From Patescibacteria group bacterium (GTDB lineage Bacteria; Patescibacteriota; Patescibacteriia; UBA1558; S5-K13), in contig JAQVMR010000040.1 of assembly GCA_028703545.1 (NCBI GenBank), positions 1-8,369 of the forward strand: a stretch of DNA of 8,369 nt, in the 5' to 3' direction. The notes beneath the pieces are model-generated. The model saw nothing but the letters and a program-made list of their open reading frames with translations. It was not told the origin of the DNA and ran no database searches. Position 1 is the first letter of the stretch, and each line of letters opens with the position of its first letter. Positions 1-4,331 of the stretch are shown here, one piece after another. Made by a program: the position numbers and the translations under genes.

Positions 1-113
1 AAAAAAATATTCAAAAACATGAAGTTTATTTCTACCACTATTTAGTTGTCAAAATACATTATTACTGTGCAGAGTTTATCATATTTATGTGTGAAAATGC
101 AACAGTGAATATA

Positions 114-141
114 ATTATATAGTTTTAAAAAAATTTGTCAA
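114..141 (-). promoter_or_regulatory. Near-consensus sigma-70 promoter firing out of the left edge
   Basis: On the minus strand there is a perfect TTGACA (136-141) and a perfect TATAAT (114-119) separated by 16 bases. The predicted start is near base 107. The roughly 107 bases transcribed inside the window contain only very short reading frames with several stops, so the target gene, or an RNA gene, lies beyond the window. No other promoter here matches both boxes this well. No convincing terminator for the hydrolase gene was seen between it and this promoter, so read-through from that gene is possible. Confidence 0.6.
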
Positions 142-201
142 GTTTACAATAGATTTTAGTAATTAGCAATTGGCTTTTAGTAAATTAATATATATTTTAT
201 G

Positions 202-756
202 TTATAATTCTTTAATTTTTTCTATTAATAATTCAAATTTATTATATCCACTTTTTGAATTAAAATGACCAGCGTTTTTTACTAATATTATTTTTTCATT
301 TAGATTTTTTGCTATTATTTCAGCTTTATCAATGGATACATAGGGATCGTTATCAGAGTGATATATGAAAAATTTTTTGCAATTATTTTTTATTTTTTCA
401 AAATCAAATTTTTTATTAATAAATGTTTTATTAATTTTATCAAATTCAGGATTGTCTAATAAATCTGTAAAACCAGAAACTGAGAAACATGCATTAATTT
501 TTAAATCAATATTTTCTAAAATATTTAATATAAAAGCAACGCCAATAGAATGGCCAATCATTATAGAATCTTCGCTCAAATATTTTTTATATTCTTCGAA
601 TATGTTTAACCAATTTTCTAAATTTTGATTTTTTGGTGTCGGAAAATTTGGAACAAAAACAGAATAATTTAATTTCTCTATTTCTGATTTCAGCCAAGGA
701 AACCAATTTTCCTGATTATTTCCATATGCGCCATGAATTATAAATGCAGTTTTCAT
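202..756 (-). CDS. RBBP9/YdeN-type alpha/beta serine hydrolase
   Basis: This is a predicted small cytoplasmic serine hydrolase of 184 residues, close to the usual 180-190 of the RBBP9/YdeN family. It opens with a hydrophobic beta strand and the oxyanion-loop motif IHGAYGN (residues 7-13). The nucleophile elbow is GHSIG with Ser70. The acid is probably Asp137 in HSDNDPYV (133-140), and His164 in NAGHFN completes the triad. All parts of the family core are present, so it should be active; the physiological substrate of this family is generally unknown. No signal peptide or membrane segment is seen. The ATG has no Shine-Dalgarno but sits about 16 bases after a predicted start at an extended -10 element. 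The upstream orphan gene on the same strand is separated by a terminator, so this is probably its own unit. The family call is firm; the reaction is not. Confidence 0.88.
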   Translation of the reverse strand: MKTAFIIHGAYGNNQENWFPWLKSEIEKLNYSVFVPNFPTPKNQNLENWLNIFEEYKKYLSEDSIMIGHSIGVAFILNILENIDLKINACFSVSGFTDLLDNPEFDKINKTFINKKFDFEKIKNNCKKFFIYHSDNDPYVSIDKAEIIAKNLNEKIILVKNAGHFNSKSGYNKFELLIEKIKEL

Positions 757-778
757 TTTATTATTTATAATAAATATA

Positions 779-807
779 ATAATATCATAGTTTTAATTGA
801 ATTTCTA
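779..807 (-). promoter_or_regulatory. Extended -10 promoter for the hydrolase gene
   Basis: Reading leftwards, TGATATTAT (779-787) is an extended -10 element. A partial -35, TAGAAA (802-807, four of six matches), lies 17 bases upstream. The predicted start is near 772, giving a leader of about 16 bases. The surrounding DNA is almost all A and T, so chance matches are easy. Confidence 0.4.
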
Positions 808-810
808 TTT

Positions 811-846
811 AAACTAAAAAAGAGACAAGTATAAACTCTTGTCTCT
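811..846 (-). terminator. Intrinsic terminator of the 178-residue gene
   Basis: AGAGACAAG (821-829) pairs perfectly with CTTGTCTCT (838-846), a 9-bp stem with an 8-base loop. On the minus strand it is followed by a T-rich run (820 down to 811). The far arm touches the stop codon of the gene at 846. It separates the orphan gene from the hydrolase gene. Confidence 0.8.
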
Positions 847-1382
847 TATTTTTTATTATCAGCAATCTTTAATCCACTAGTAATAGCAGAAAGAAAATTT
901 TCAAATTCTTGATTTAAAATTTGCTCATCTATCCTACATAGATATTTATCATTTCTATGAACAAGATATATTTTTCTTTTAAAATAGGTGACAACACATT
1001 TCCACGTGTTTTCTATTAAATCTATTCCACAAGATATAGCTTCTTGTTTTGTGGATTTTTTTCCAGAGAAAATTTCTAAAGTATTTTTTACTTCATATTC
1101 CCACGGATCTTCAGAATCATCAAAACAAAGCCTTATCATTAACTTGTTTTCATTTTTTTCAAGAATGAATTCCCAGGCATGTTGATTAATAATTTGTCTA
1201 GCTTTTTTAAAAGCATTTTTAGCATCCCTTGATTCTTCAACAACTGTTTTTTCAAAAACATATTCTACGTCTTTTGACACAGAAGAAATACTTGCATTGT
1301 ATTTTTTTGTTAGGTAATCGTGTACAACTTTAATTCTGTATCCATTATAAATTTGTATAATATCTTTGTGTTCTTTTGACAT
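846..1382 (-). CDS. Orphan 178-residue protein of unknown function
   Basis: I do not recognise this protein. It is a soluble, mixed-charge sequence of 178 residues with no signal peptide, membrane helix or obvious catalytic motif. The middle has a likely helix (about 52-68, charged and alanine-containing), then strand-like segments (about 70-87 and 127-141) around an acidic stretch DDSEDPWEYE (88-97). Four cysteines (86, 118, 129, 149) are not spaced as a zinc site. The start is secure: GAGGAGG lies four bases before the ATG, one of only three strong ribosome sites in the window. It is transcribed away from the tRNA pair and ends in a strong terminator, so it is monocistronic. Being an orphan with a Bacillus-like ribosome site in a region where most genes lack one, it may be a recent acquisition; that is inference. 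Confidence 0.75.
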   Translation of the reverse strand: MSKEHKDIIQIYNGYRIKVVHDYLTKKYNASISSVSKDVEYVFEKTVVEESRDAKNAFKKARQIINQHAWEFILEKNENKLMIRLCFDDSEDPWEYEVKNTLEIFSGKKSTKQEAISCGIDLIENTWKCVVTYFKRKIYLVHRNDKYLCRIDEQILNQEFENFLSAITSGLKIADNKK

Positions 1383-1386
1383 TTTT

Positions 1387-1393
1387 CCTCCTC
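1387..1393 (-). promoter_or_regulatory. Strong ribosome binding site of the 178-residue gene
   Basis: GAGGAGG on the minus strand is spaced four A residues from the ATG at 1382. It fixes the start and contrasts with the missing sites in front of the hydrolase, zinc-ribbon, endonuclease Q and pilus genes. Confidence 0.85.
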
Positions 1394-1410
1394 AAAATAG
1401 TTTATGAATA

Positions 1411-1439
1411 AAATTACTACATAATAATTTTTAAGTCAA
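1411..1439 (-). promoter_or_regulatory. Possible promoter of the 178-residue gene
   Basis: TTGACT (1434-1439, minus strand) is a good -35 element. Seventeen bases on, TAATTT (1411-1416) is only a weak -10 match. No better pair was found between the gene and the tRNAs. Confidence 0.35.
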
Positions 1440-1449
1440 GAACTTTGAT

Positions 1450-1468
1450 AATTGACTTTTTGTCAATT
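1450..1468. repeat. Inverted repeat next to the divergent promoters
   Basis: AATTGAC (1450-1456) and GTCAATT (1462-1468) form a perfect 7-bp inverted repeat around five T residues. A third half-site, GTCAA, lies at 1435-1439 inside the presumed -35 of the 178-residue gene. It could be an operator for a dimeric regulator, a weak terminator, or a chance product of AT-rich DNA. Confidence 0.4.
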
Positions 1469-1492
1469 TTTGTTTATATTTATAAAAGTTTT

Positions 1493-1506
1493 TATTATTT
1501 TATAAT
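1493..1506 (+). promoter_or_regulatory. Candidate -10 region for the tRNA pair
   Basis: TATTAT (1493-1498) with a poor -35 TTGTTT (1470-1475) 17 bases upstream would start transcription just before the first tRNA. A perfect TATAAT at 1501-1506 would start inside or at the tRNA 5' end, so it is less suitable. The exact element cannot be decided from sequence alone. Confidence 0.35.
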
Positions 1507-1512
1507 TATTTT

Positions 1513-1587
1513 GTCCCTGTAGTTCAACGGATAGAACAACAGCCTTCTAAGCTGTGGATCTAGGTTCGATTCCTAGCGGGGATACCA
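1513..1587 (+). tRNA. tRNA-Arg (anticodon TCT)
   Basis: A full cloverleaf is readable. The acceptor GTCCCTG (1513-1519) pairs with CGGGGAT (1577-1583), using two G-T pairs. The anticodon stem ACAGC/GCTGT encloses loop CTTCTAA, giving anticodon TCT (1546-1548). The T arm is CTAGG-TTCGATT-CCTAG. The discriminator is A1584 and CCA is encoded (1585-1587). It reads AGA and AGG, the common arginine codons of this AT-rich DNA. It is one base from the next tRNA, so the two must come from one transcript. Confidence 0.96.
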
Positions 1588-1588
1588 T

Positions 1589-1663
1589 GGTGGCTATAGT
1601 TTAGCGGTAGAACAGCGGGTTGTGGTCCCGTTAGTCTGGGTTCGACTCCCAGTAGCTACCCCA
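1589..1663 (+). tRNA. tRNA-His (anticodon GTG)
   Basis: The acceptor (1590-1596) pairs with TAGCTAC (1653-1659). The gene includes the histidine-specific extra G at position -1 (base 1589), opposite discriminator C1660, the known identity pair of bacterial tRNA-His. The anticodon stem GCGGG/CCCGT (one G-T pair) holds loop TTGTGGT with anticodon GTG (1622-1624). The T arm is CTGGG-TTCGACT-CCCAG, and CCA is encoded at 1661-1663. Confidence 0.96.
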
Positions 1664-1667
1664 CAAA

Positions 1668-1695
1668 GGAACTCTTTTGTTTAAAGGGTTTTTTT
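1668..1695 (+). terminator. Intrinsic terminator after the tRNA pair
   Basis: GAACTCTTT (1669-1677) pairs with AAAGGGTTT (1683-1691), using two G-T pairs around a five-base loop. A T run to 1695 follows. It starts five bases after the CCA of tRNA-His. Confidence 0.65.
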
Positions 1696-1711
1696 GCTTT
1701 TAATTACGCTA

Positions 1712-1740
1712 TTGACAATAAAATAAATAAATTCTAATAT
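1712..1740 (+). promoter_or_regulatory. Promoter of the repeat-protein gene
   Basis: A perfect -35 TTGACA (1712-1717) is followed after 17 bases by TAATAT (1735-1740). A perfect TATAAT at 1738-1743 is also present but would need a 20-base spacer. The predicted start is near 1747, leaving a leader of about 53 bases. It lies just after the tRNA terminator, making the next gene an independent unit. Confidence 0.6.
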
Positions 1741-1743
1741 AAT

Positions 1744-1771
1744 TTGATTATCTAAAAAATAGATAAATCAA
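1744..1771 (+). promoter_or_regulatory. Hairpin at the 5' end of the repeat-protein mRNA
   Basis: TTGATTATCTA (1744-1754) is complementary to TAGATAAATCAA (1760-1771), apart from one bulged A, around five A residues. It lies at or just after the predicted transcription start and 17 bases before the Shine-Dalgarno. There is no T run after it, so it is not a terminator. A stem at the extreme 5' end often slows mRNA decay; a regulatory role is only inferred. Confidence 0.5.
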
Positions 1772-1788
1772 TCAGCAAAATAATCCCT

Positions 1789-1794
1789 AGGAGG
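1789..1794 (+). promoter_or_regulatory. Strong ribosome binding site of the repeat-protein gene
   Basis: AGGAGG lies five bases before the ATG at 1800 and fixes that start. It is the consensus core, which is rare in this window. Confidence 0.88.
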
Positions 1795-1799
1795 ATATA

Positions 1800-2900
1800 A
1801 TGAAAGAAGATCAACGCAAACTAGAAGAACTGTCTAACTTTACAAAAATACCCATAAAAGATTTAGGATGTTTTCTAGGTTCCGGTGTCTTAGAGTGTGG
1901 AGCATCAACATTCCAAGAAGCTAAAGATGCTTATAGGTTGGCTCCCAGTAGAAGTGAATATAAAAAAGCAGCCCTTCAAAAGTTGATACAGCTTTGCATC
2001 ACATTTCAAGAAGCTAAATATATTTATGGATTAGCTCTCGATGGAAGCAAGGCTCAAAAAGCAGCCCTTCAAAAGTTGATACAGCTTTGCACAACAGTTG
2101 AAGAAATTAAACATGTTTATAAAATAGCTCTCGATGGAAGCAAGGCTCAAAAAGCAGCCCTTCAAAAGTTGATACAGCTTTGCACAACAGTTGAAGAAAT
2201 TAAACATGTTTATAAAATAGCTCTCGATGGAAGCAAAGTTCGAGAATCTGCACTTGCAAAGTGGAACGAACTTTCTTTACTTGAAGTTGAAAGAGCATCA
2301 ACAGTCCAAGAAGTTAAAGATGTTTATAAATTAGCTCCCAATGAAAGCAAAGCCAAGAAAGCAGCTCTTAAAAAGTGGAACGAACTTTCTTTACTTGAAG
2401 TTGAAAGAGCATCAACAGTCCAAGAAGTTAAAGATGCTTATAAATTATCTCCTTATGGAAGCAAAGCCAAGAAAGCAGCTCTTAAAAAGTGGAACGAACT
2501 TTCTTTACTTGAAGTTGAAAGAGCATCAACAGTCCAAGAAGTTAAAGATGCTTATAAATTAGCTCCTTATGGAAGCAAAGTCGAGAAAGCAATCCTTCAA
2601 AAGTTGATACAGATTTGTACAACAGCCGAAGAAGCTAAAGATGCTTATTGTTTAGCCCACAATGGGAGTGAAGCCAAGAAAGCAGCTCTTCAAAAGTTGA
2701 TACAGATTTGCACAACAGCCGAAGAAGCTAAATATGCTTATTGTTTAGCCCACAATGGGAGTGAAGCCAAGAAAGCAGCTCTTAAAAAGTGGATACAGAT
2801 TTGCACAACAGCCGAAGAAATTAAAGATGTTTATAACTCAGTTTCCGACGGAAGTGAATATAAAAAATCAGTTCTGAAAAAACTGTATGAACTTATATAG
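1800..2900 (+). CDS. Ten-repeat alpha-solenoid protein, function unknown
   Basis: The protein has 366 residues. After a 36-residue cap (glycine and cysteine near 23-34) it consists of ten tandem repeats. Units begin at residues 37, 68, 99, 130, 168, 206, 244, 275, 306 and 337. Units 1-3 and 7-9 have 31 residues, units 4-6 have 38, and the last has 30. Each looks like two helices: helix A (T-x-x-E-x-K-x-x-Y-x-x-A), a turn ending in G-S or E-S, and helix B (K-A-x-K-A-A-L-x-K). The 38-residue units extend helix B with NELSLLEVERAS. This resembles TPR or other helical-hairpin scaffolds that bind proteins, but no named family is certain. No signal peptide, membrane helix or enzyme motif is seen. 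It has its own promoter, strong ribosome site and terminator. GC is higher than around it in places (25 of 60 bases at 2641-2700). Confidence 0.88.
   Translation: MKEDQRKLEELSNFTKIPIKDLGCFLGSGVLECGASTFQEAKDAYRLAPSRSEYKKAALQKLIQLCITFQEAKYIYGLALDGSKAQKAALQKLIQLCTTVEEIKHVYKIALDGSKAQKAALQKLIQLCTTVEEIKHVYKIALDGSKVRESALAKWNELSLLEVERASTVQEVKDVYKLAPNESKAKKAALKKWNELSLLEVERASTVQEVKDAYKLSPYGSKAKKAALKKWNELSLLEVERASTVQEVKDAYKLAPYGSKVEKAILQKLIQICTTAEEAKDAYCLAHNGSEAKKAALQKLIQICTTAEEAKYAYCLAHNGSEAKKAALKKWIQICTTAEEIKDVYNSVSDGSEYKKSVLKKLYELI
2032..2236 (+). repeat. Perfect 93-bp tandem repeat inside the solenoid gene
   Basis: The DNA repeats exactly with a 93-base period across this stretch, about 2.2 copies without a mismatch. 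It begins in repeat unit 2, spans unit 3 and ends in unit 4. Identity at silent positions points to very recent duplication or gene conversion. The 93-base period keeps the frame. Confidence 0.9.
2258..2580 (+). repeat. 114-bp tandem repeats inside the solenoid gene
   Basis: A 114-base period runs through protein units 4 to 7. Units 5 (2301-2414) and 6 (2415-2528) differ at only five bases. All five lie within about 25 bases coding for the end of helix A and the turn. The rest, including a run of about 90 bases, is identical. Confidence 0.88.
2622..2807 (+). repeat. Second pair of 93-bp repeats inside the solenoid gene
   Basis: Units 8 (2622-2714) and 9 (2715-2807) differ at three bases of 93. 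All three change an amino acid: Asp to Tyr, Gln to Lys and Leu to Trp. Their sequence differs from the first 93-bp family, so they come from a separate duplication. Confidence 0.88.
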
Positions 2901-2908
2901 AATTCTTT

Positions 2909-2942
2909 GCTCTAGAGACATAATTGTTTCTAGAGCTTTTTT
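2909..2942 (+). terminator. Strong intrinsic terminator of the repeat-protein gene
   Basis: GCTCTAGAGACA (2909-2920) pairs with TGTTTCTAGAGC (2925-2936), a 12-bp stem with one G-T pair and a TAAT loop. TTTTTT (2937-2942) follows directly. It begins eight bases after the stop codon. Confidence 0.93.
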
Positions 2943-2982
2943 GTTTATTTGCTTTTTATTTACTTAACGGTTAAACTTTAAA

Positions 2983-2988
2983 TATAAT
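2983..2988 (+). promoter_or_regulatory. -10 element before the double zinc-ribbon gene
   Basis: This is a perfect TATAAT, 16 bases before the ATG at 3005. The predicted start is near 2995, so the leader would be only about ten bases and has no Shine-Dalgarno. No good -35 box was found 16-18 bases upstream. Confidence 0.45.
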
Positions 2989-3004
2989 AATCTAAATAAA
3001 ATTT

Positions 3005-3601
3005 ATGGGAAATTTTAATAGGGGTGATAGGGGTAGAGACAGAAAAGGCGGTTTTAATAGAAGAAATGATAATCGTGAAAGATTAGAAATGTATAAAGTG
3101 ATTTGTGATAAATGTGGTGAGTCTTGTGAGGTTCCATTTAAACCAAGTAGTGATAAGCCAATTTATTGTGATGTTTGTTTTAGAGAACAAAATAAATCAA
3201 ACTCTAGATCAAGAGGTCGTGAATTTTCTAGATCAAATTTTAATTCTAGGGAGAGAACATATTTTAAAGCAGTTTGTGGGGAATGCGGAAAAGATTGTGA
3301 AGTTCCATTTAAACCAAGTAGTGATAAACCAGTTCTTTGTTCAGTTTGTTTTGATAAGCAAGGTGGAAGCAGCAGAGACAGAAAGTCAAATTCAGGAAAT
3401 AATAATATAGAAGAGCAGTTAAAAAATATTAATAATAAATTAGACGAGATTTTAAAAAATTTTCTTATGTCTTCAATAAAAAGTAAAGAAAGCCCAATTT
3501 CTAAAAAAAATAATCTAAAAGATAAAAAAGAAAAAATTGTTGTAAAGACAAAGAAAAAAACTGAAGTTAAAAAGACAAAGAAAAAAACAACAAAAAAATA
3601 A
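3005..3601 (+). CDS. Double CxxC-x17-CxxC zinc-ribbon protein with basic tails
   Basis: This 198-residue protein has two copies of the CxxC-x17-CxxC domain, a presumed zinc ribbon. The first uses Cys34, 37, 55 and 58; the second uses Cys91, 94, 112 and 115. Each has an extra cysteine (41, 98) and the shared segment CEVPFKPSSDKP. The N-terminus (1-27) and the linker (65-85) are rich in Arg, Gly, Ser and Asn, like RGG nucleic-acid-binding regions. A helix at about 133-153 precedes a lysine-rich tail (about 158-198) of KTKKKT type. The make-up suggests a nucleic-acid-binding protein; the function of this domain is not established. The start is the first ATG after a TATAAT element; there is no Shine-Dalgarno. 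No terminator lies between it and the next gene, so the two may be co-transcribed. Confidence 0.9.
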   Translation: MGNFNRGDRGRDRKGGFNRRNDNRERLEMYKVICDKCGESCEVPFKPSSDKPIYCDVCFREQNKSNSRSRGREFSRSNFNSRERTYFKAVCGECGKDCEVPFKPSSDKPVLCSVCFDKQGGSSRDRKSNSGNNNIEEQLKNINNKLDEILKNFLMSSIKSKESPISKKNNLKDKKEKIVVKTKKKTEVKKTKKKTTKK

Positions 3602-3627
3602 TTTTTAAATAAAATTAATTAATATTT

Positions 3628-3637
3628 AGGAGGTGAT
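3628..3637 (+). promoter_or_regulatory. Perfect ten-base Shine-Dalgarno before a TTG start
   Basis: AGGAGGTGAT is fully complementary to the usual 3' end of bacterial 16S rRNA. From AGGAGG there are seven bases to the TTG at 3641, ideal spacing. It supports TTG as the start of the 92-residue gene. Confidence 0.9.
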
Positions 3638-3640
3638 ATT

Positions 3641-3919
3641 TTGATAAAAGGAGAAATTGTTGTATCCCTTGATCAAATTTTAAAAACGATTGAGGTGTGT
3701 TCGCTAGAGGGATTTATGTCTTTATCTTATATTATTAAAATAACACAAATAGAATCTAAAAATTGTAATGCTATAATTGAAGCATGGAATAGCAAATATA
3801 AATCCCTAAAACAATTAGAACAATTCGGCAATTTAAATTGTTTACAAAGAGAAGAGTTAATTTCTTGTTATGAGCGTGTTTTGGAGTTTTTAGAAATTAA
3901 AAAAAAGGATAGTGCTTAG
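3641..3919 (+). CDS. Orphan 92-residue helical protein, TTG start
   Basis: I do not recognise this protein. It is 92 residues, mostly predicted helix, with no signal peptide and only one mildly hydrophobic stretch (about 24-36). Four cysteines (20, 42, 67, 76) are too scattered for a standard zinc finger. The TTG start is supported by the perfect ten-base Shine-Dalgarno; the next in-frame ATG (residue 26) has none. Its stop codon lies in the loop of its own terminator, so the gene is very compact. It lies 39 bases after the double zinc-ribbon gene without a visible terminator, so it is probably the second gene of that unit. The strong ribosome site and compact ending argue for a real, well-translated gene. 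Confidence 0.8.
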   Translation: MIKGEIVVSLDQILKTIEVCSLEGFMSLSYIIKITQIESKNCNAIIEAWNSKYKSLKQLEQFGNLNCLQREELISCYERVLEFLEIKKKDSA

Positions 3920-3934
3920 AGCGCTATCCTTTTA
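3903..3934 (+). terminator. Terminator overlapping the stop of the 92-residue gene
   Basis: AAAAGGATAGTGC (3903-3915) pairs with GCGCTATCCTTTT (3921-3933), a 13-bp stem with one G-T pair and a five-base loop. The stop codon TAG (3917-3919) is in the loop, so terminating ribosomes may affect folding. The T run is short and partly inside the stem. Confidence 0.82.
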
Positions 3935-4002
3935 TTGTTGCATTTGATTTAATTTTATTTTCATTGTAATATATTTGTATTATTAAAATTTATTTTAAAT
4001 TT

Positions 4003-4131
4003 ATGCCAGCAAAAAGAAGACACGCTGTGGGAAAAATGAAAAGAACGAGTTCCCACAAAACAAAAAAAAGATTAGATGCAAAAAGAGCAATGCTTGAAGC
4101 AAAATCTAAAACAAAGAAAAGTAAAAAATAA
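4003..4131 (+). CDS. 42-residue strongly basic protein, possibly bL32-like
   Basis: This short frame encodes 42 residues, about 40 percent Lys or Arg, without cysteine, tryptophan or tyrosine. It begins MPAKRRHAVGKMKRTSSHKT and ends KTKKSKK. The start resembles the N-terminus of ribosomal protein bL32: a proline, an Arg pair and a histidine 12 residues after the pair. However, the zinc-ribbon half and the normal 55-60 residue length are missing, so that link is speculative. An RNA- or DNA-binding role is likely from charge alone. The ATG has no Shine-Dalgarno; TATTAT at 3978-3983 could be its -10. It lies between two clear terminators, so it is a single-gene unit. The bounded unit, and the unbroken run of basic codons, support a real gene. 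Confidence 0.68.
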   Translation: MPAKRRHAVGKMKRTSSHKTKKRLDAKRAMLEAKSKTKKSKK

Positions 4132-4137
4132 TAAAAA

Positions 4138-4165
4138 ATTCCCAGTCTGTTTTCTGGGATTTTTT
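4138..4165. terminator. Two-way terminator between convergent genes
   Basis: TCCCAG (4140-4145) pairs with CTGGGA (4154-4159) around an eight-base loop. T run 4160-4165 follows on the plus strand, and A run 4133-4138 supplies a T run on the minus strand. It can end both the 42-residue basic gene and the leftward mini-zinc-ribbon pair. Confidence 0.78.
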
Positions 4166-4181
4166 GTATCTTTTTGTGGAA

Positions 4182-4331
4182 TTATTTTTTAGTTAAATTT
4201 TCATCAGAACATTTTATACACATCCCATCTATTACAAGTCCTACAATTTTTCCACAAATATTGCAGACATACTCATCTTGAGGTTCTGTTGATATATTTG
4301 CTTCAATGTTTTTTTGAGTGTATTTTTCCAT
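4182..4331 (-). CDS. 49-residue CxxC-x11-CxxC mini zinc ribbon
   Basis: The 49-residue product has a single metal site, CNICG (Cys23, 26) and CIKC (Cys38, 41), with 11 residues between the pairs. The first 20 residues are polar and acidic, and the tail is short and charged. The same spacing and a similar core (CxxCGK...G-[MF]-C-[IV]-K-C) occur in the gene just upstream, so the two are probably paralogues. The ATG overlaps the upstream TAA by one base (TAATG at 4333-4329), a classic arrangement for translational coupling, and there is no Shine-Dalgarno. No function can be assigned; such mini zinc ribbons often bind nucleic acid or a protein partner. The reading frame, cysteine pattern and overlap all support a real gene. 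Confidence 0.82.
   Translation of the reverse strand: MEKYTQKNIEANISTEPQDEYVCNICGKIVGLVIDGMCIKCSDENLTKK

Noticed and set aside
3..122. Plus-strand frame open from the left edge to a stop at 120-122
   Set aside because: About 39 codons with no recognisable protein pattern, lying over the -10 of the strong leftward promoter; probably chance.
365..628. Plus-strand reading frame of 87 codons
   Set aside because: It lies wholly antisense to the hydrolase gene, whose catalytic triad is intact; its translation is a shadow rich in Phe, Leu and Ser with no family features.
988..1185. Plus-strand reading frame of 65 codons
   Set aside because: Antisense to the 178-residue gene, no ribosome site, no own promoter.
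1570..1600. Overlap or att site between the two tRNAs
   Set aside because: There is exactly one base between mature ends, and no direct repeat of a tRNA 3' end or integrase gene is visible in the window.
2341..2562. Second reading frame inside the repeat gene
   Set aside because: An out-of-frame shadow that exists only because the DNA repeats; the main frame has promoter, ribosome site and terminator.
2032..2807. CRISPR-like array
   Set aside because: Periods of 93 and 114 bp without unique spacers, all in one coding frame: these are protein repeats.
3105..3410. Reading frame in another frame inside the zinc-ribbon gene
   Set aside because: Shadow of the duplicated zinc-ribbon coding sequence; no start signal.
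3480..3600. Programmed frameshift at A-runs in the lysine-rich tail
   Set aside because: The frame continues cleanly to a stop and shifted frames offer no meaningful extension; A-runs are simply lysine codons.
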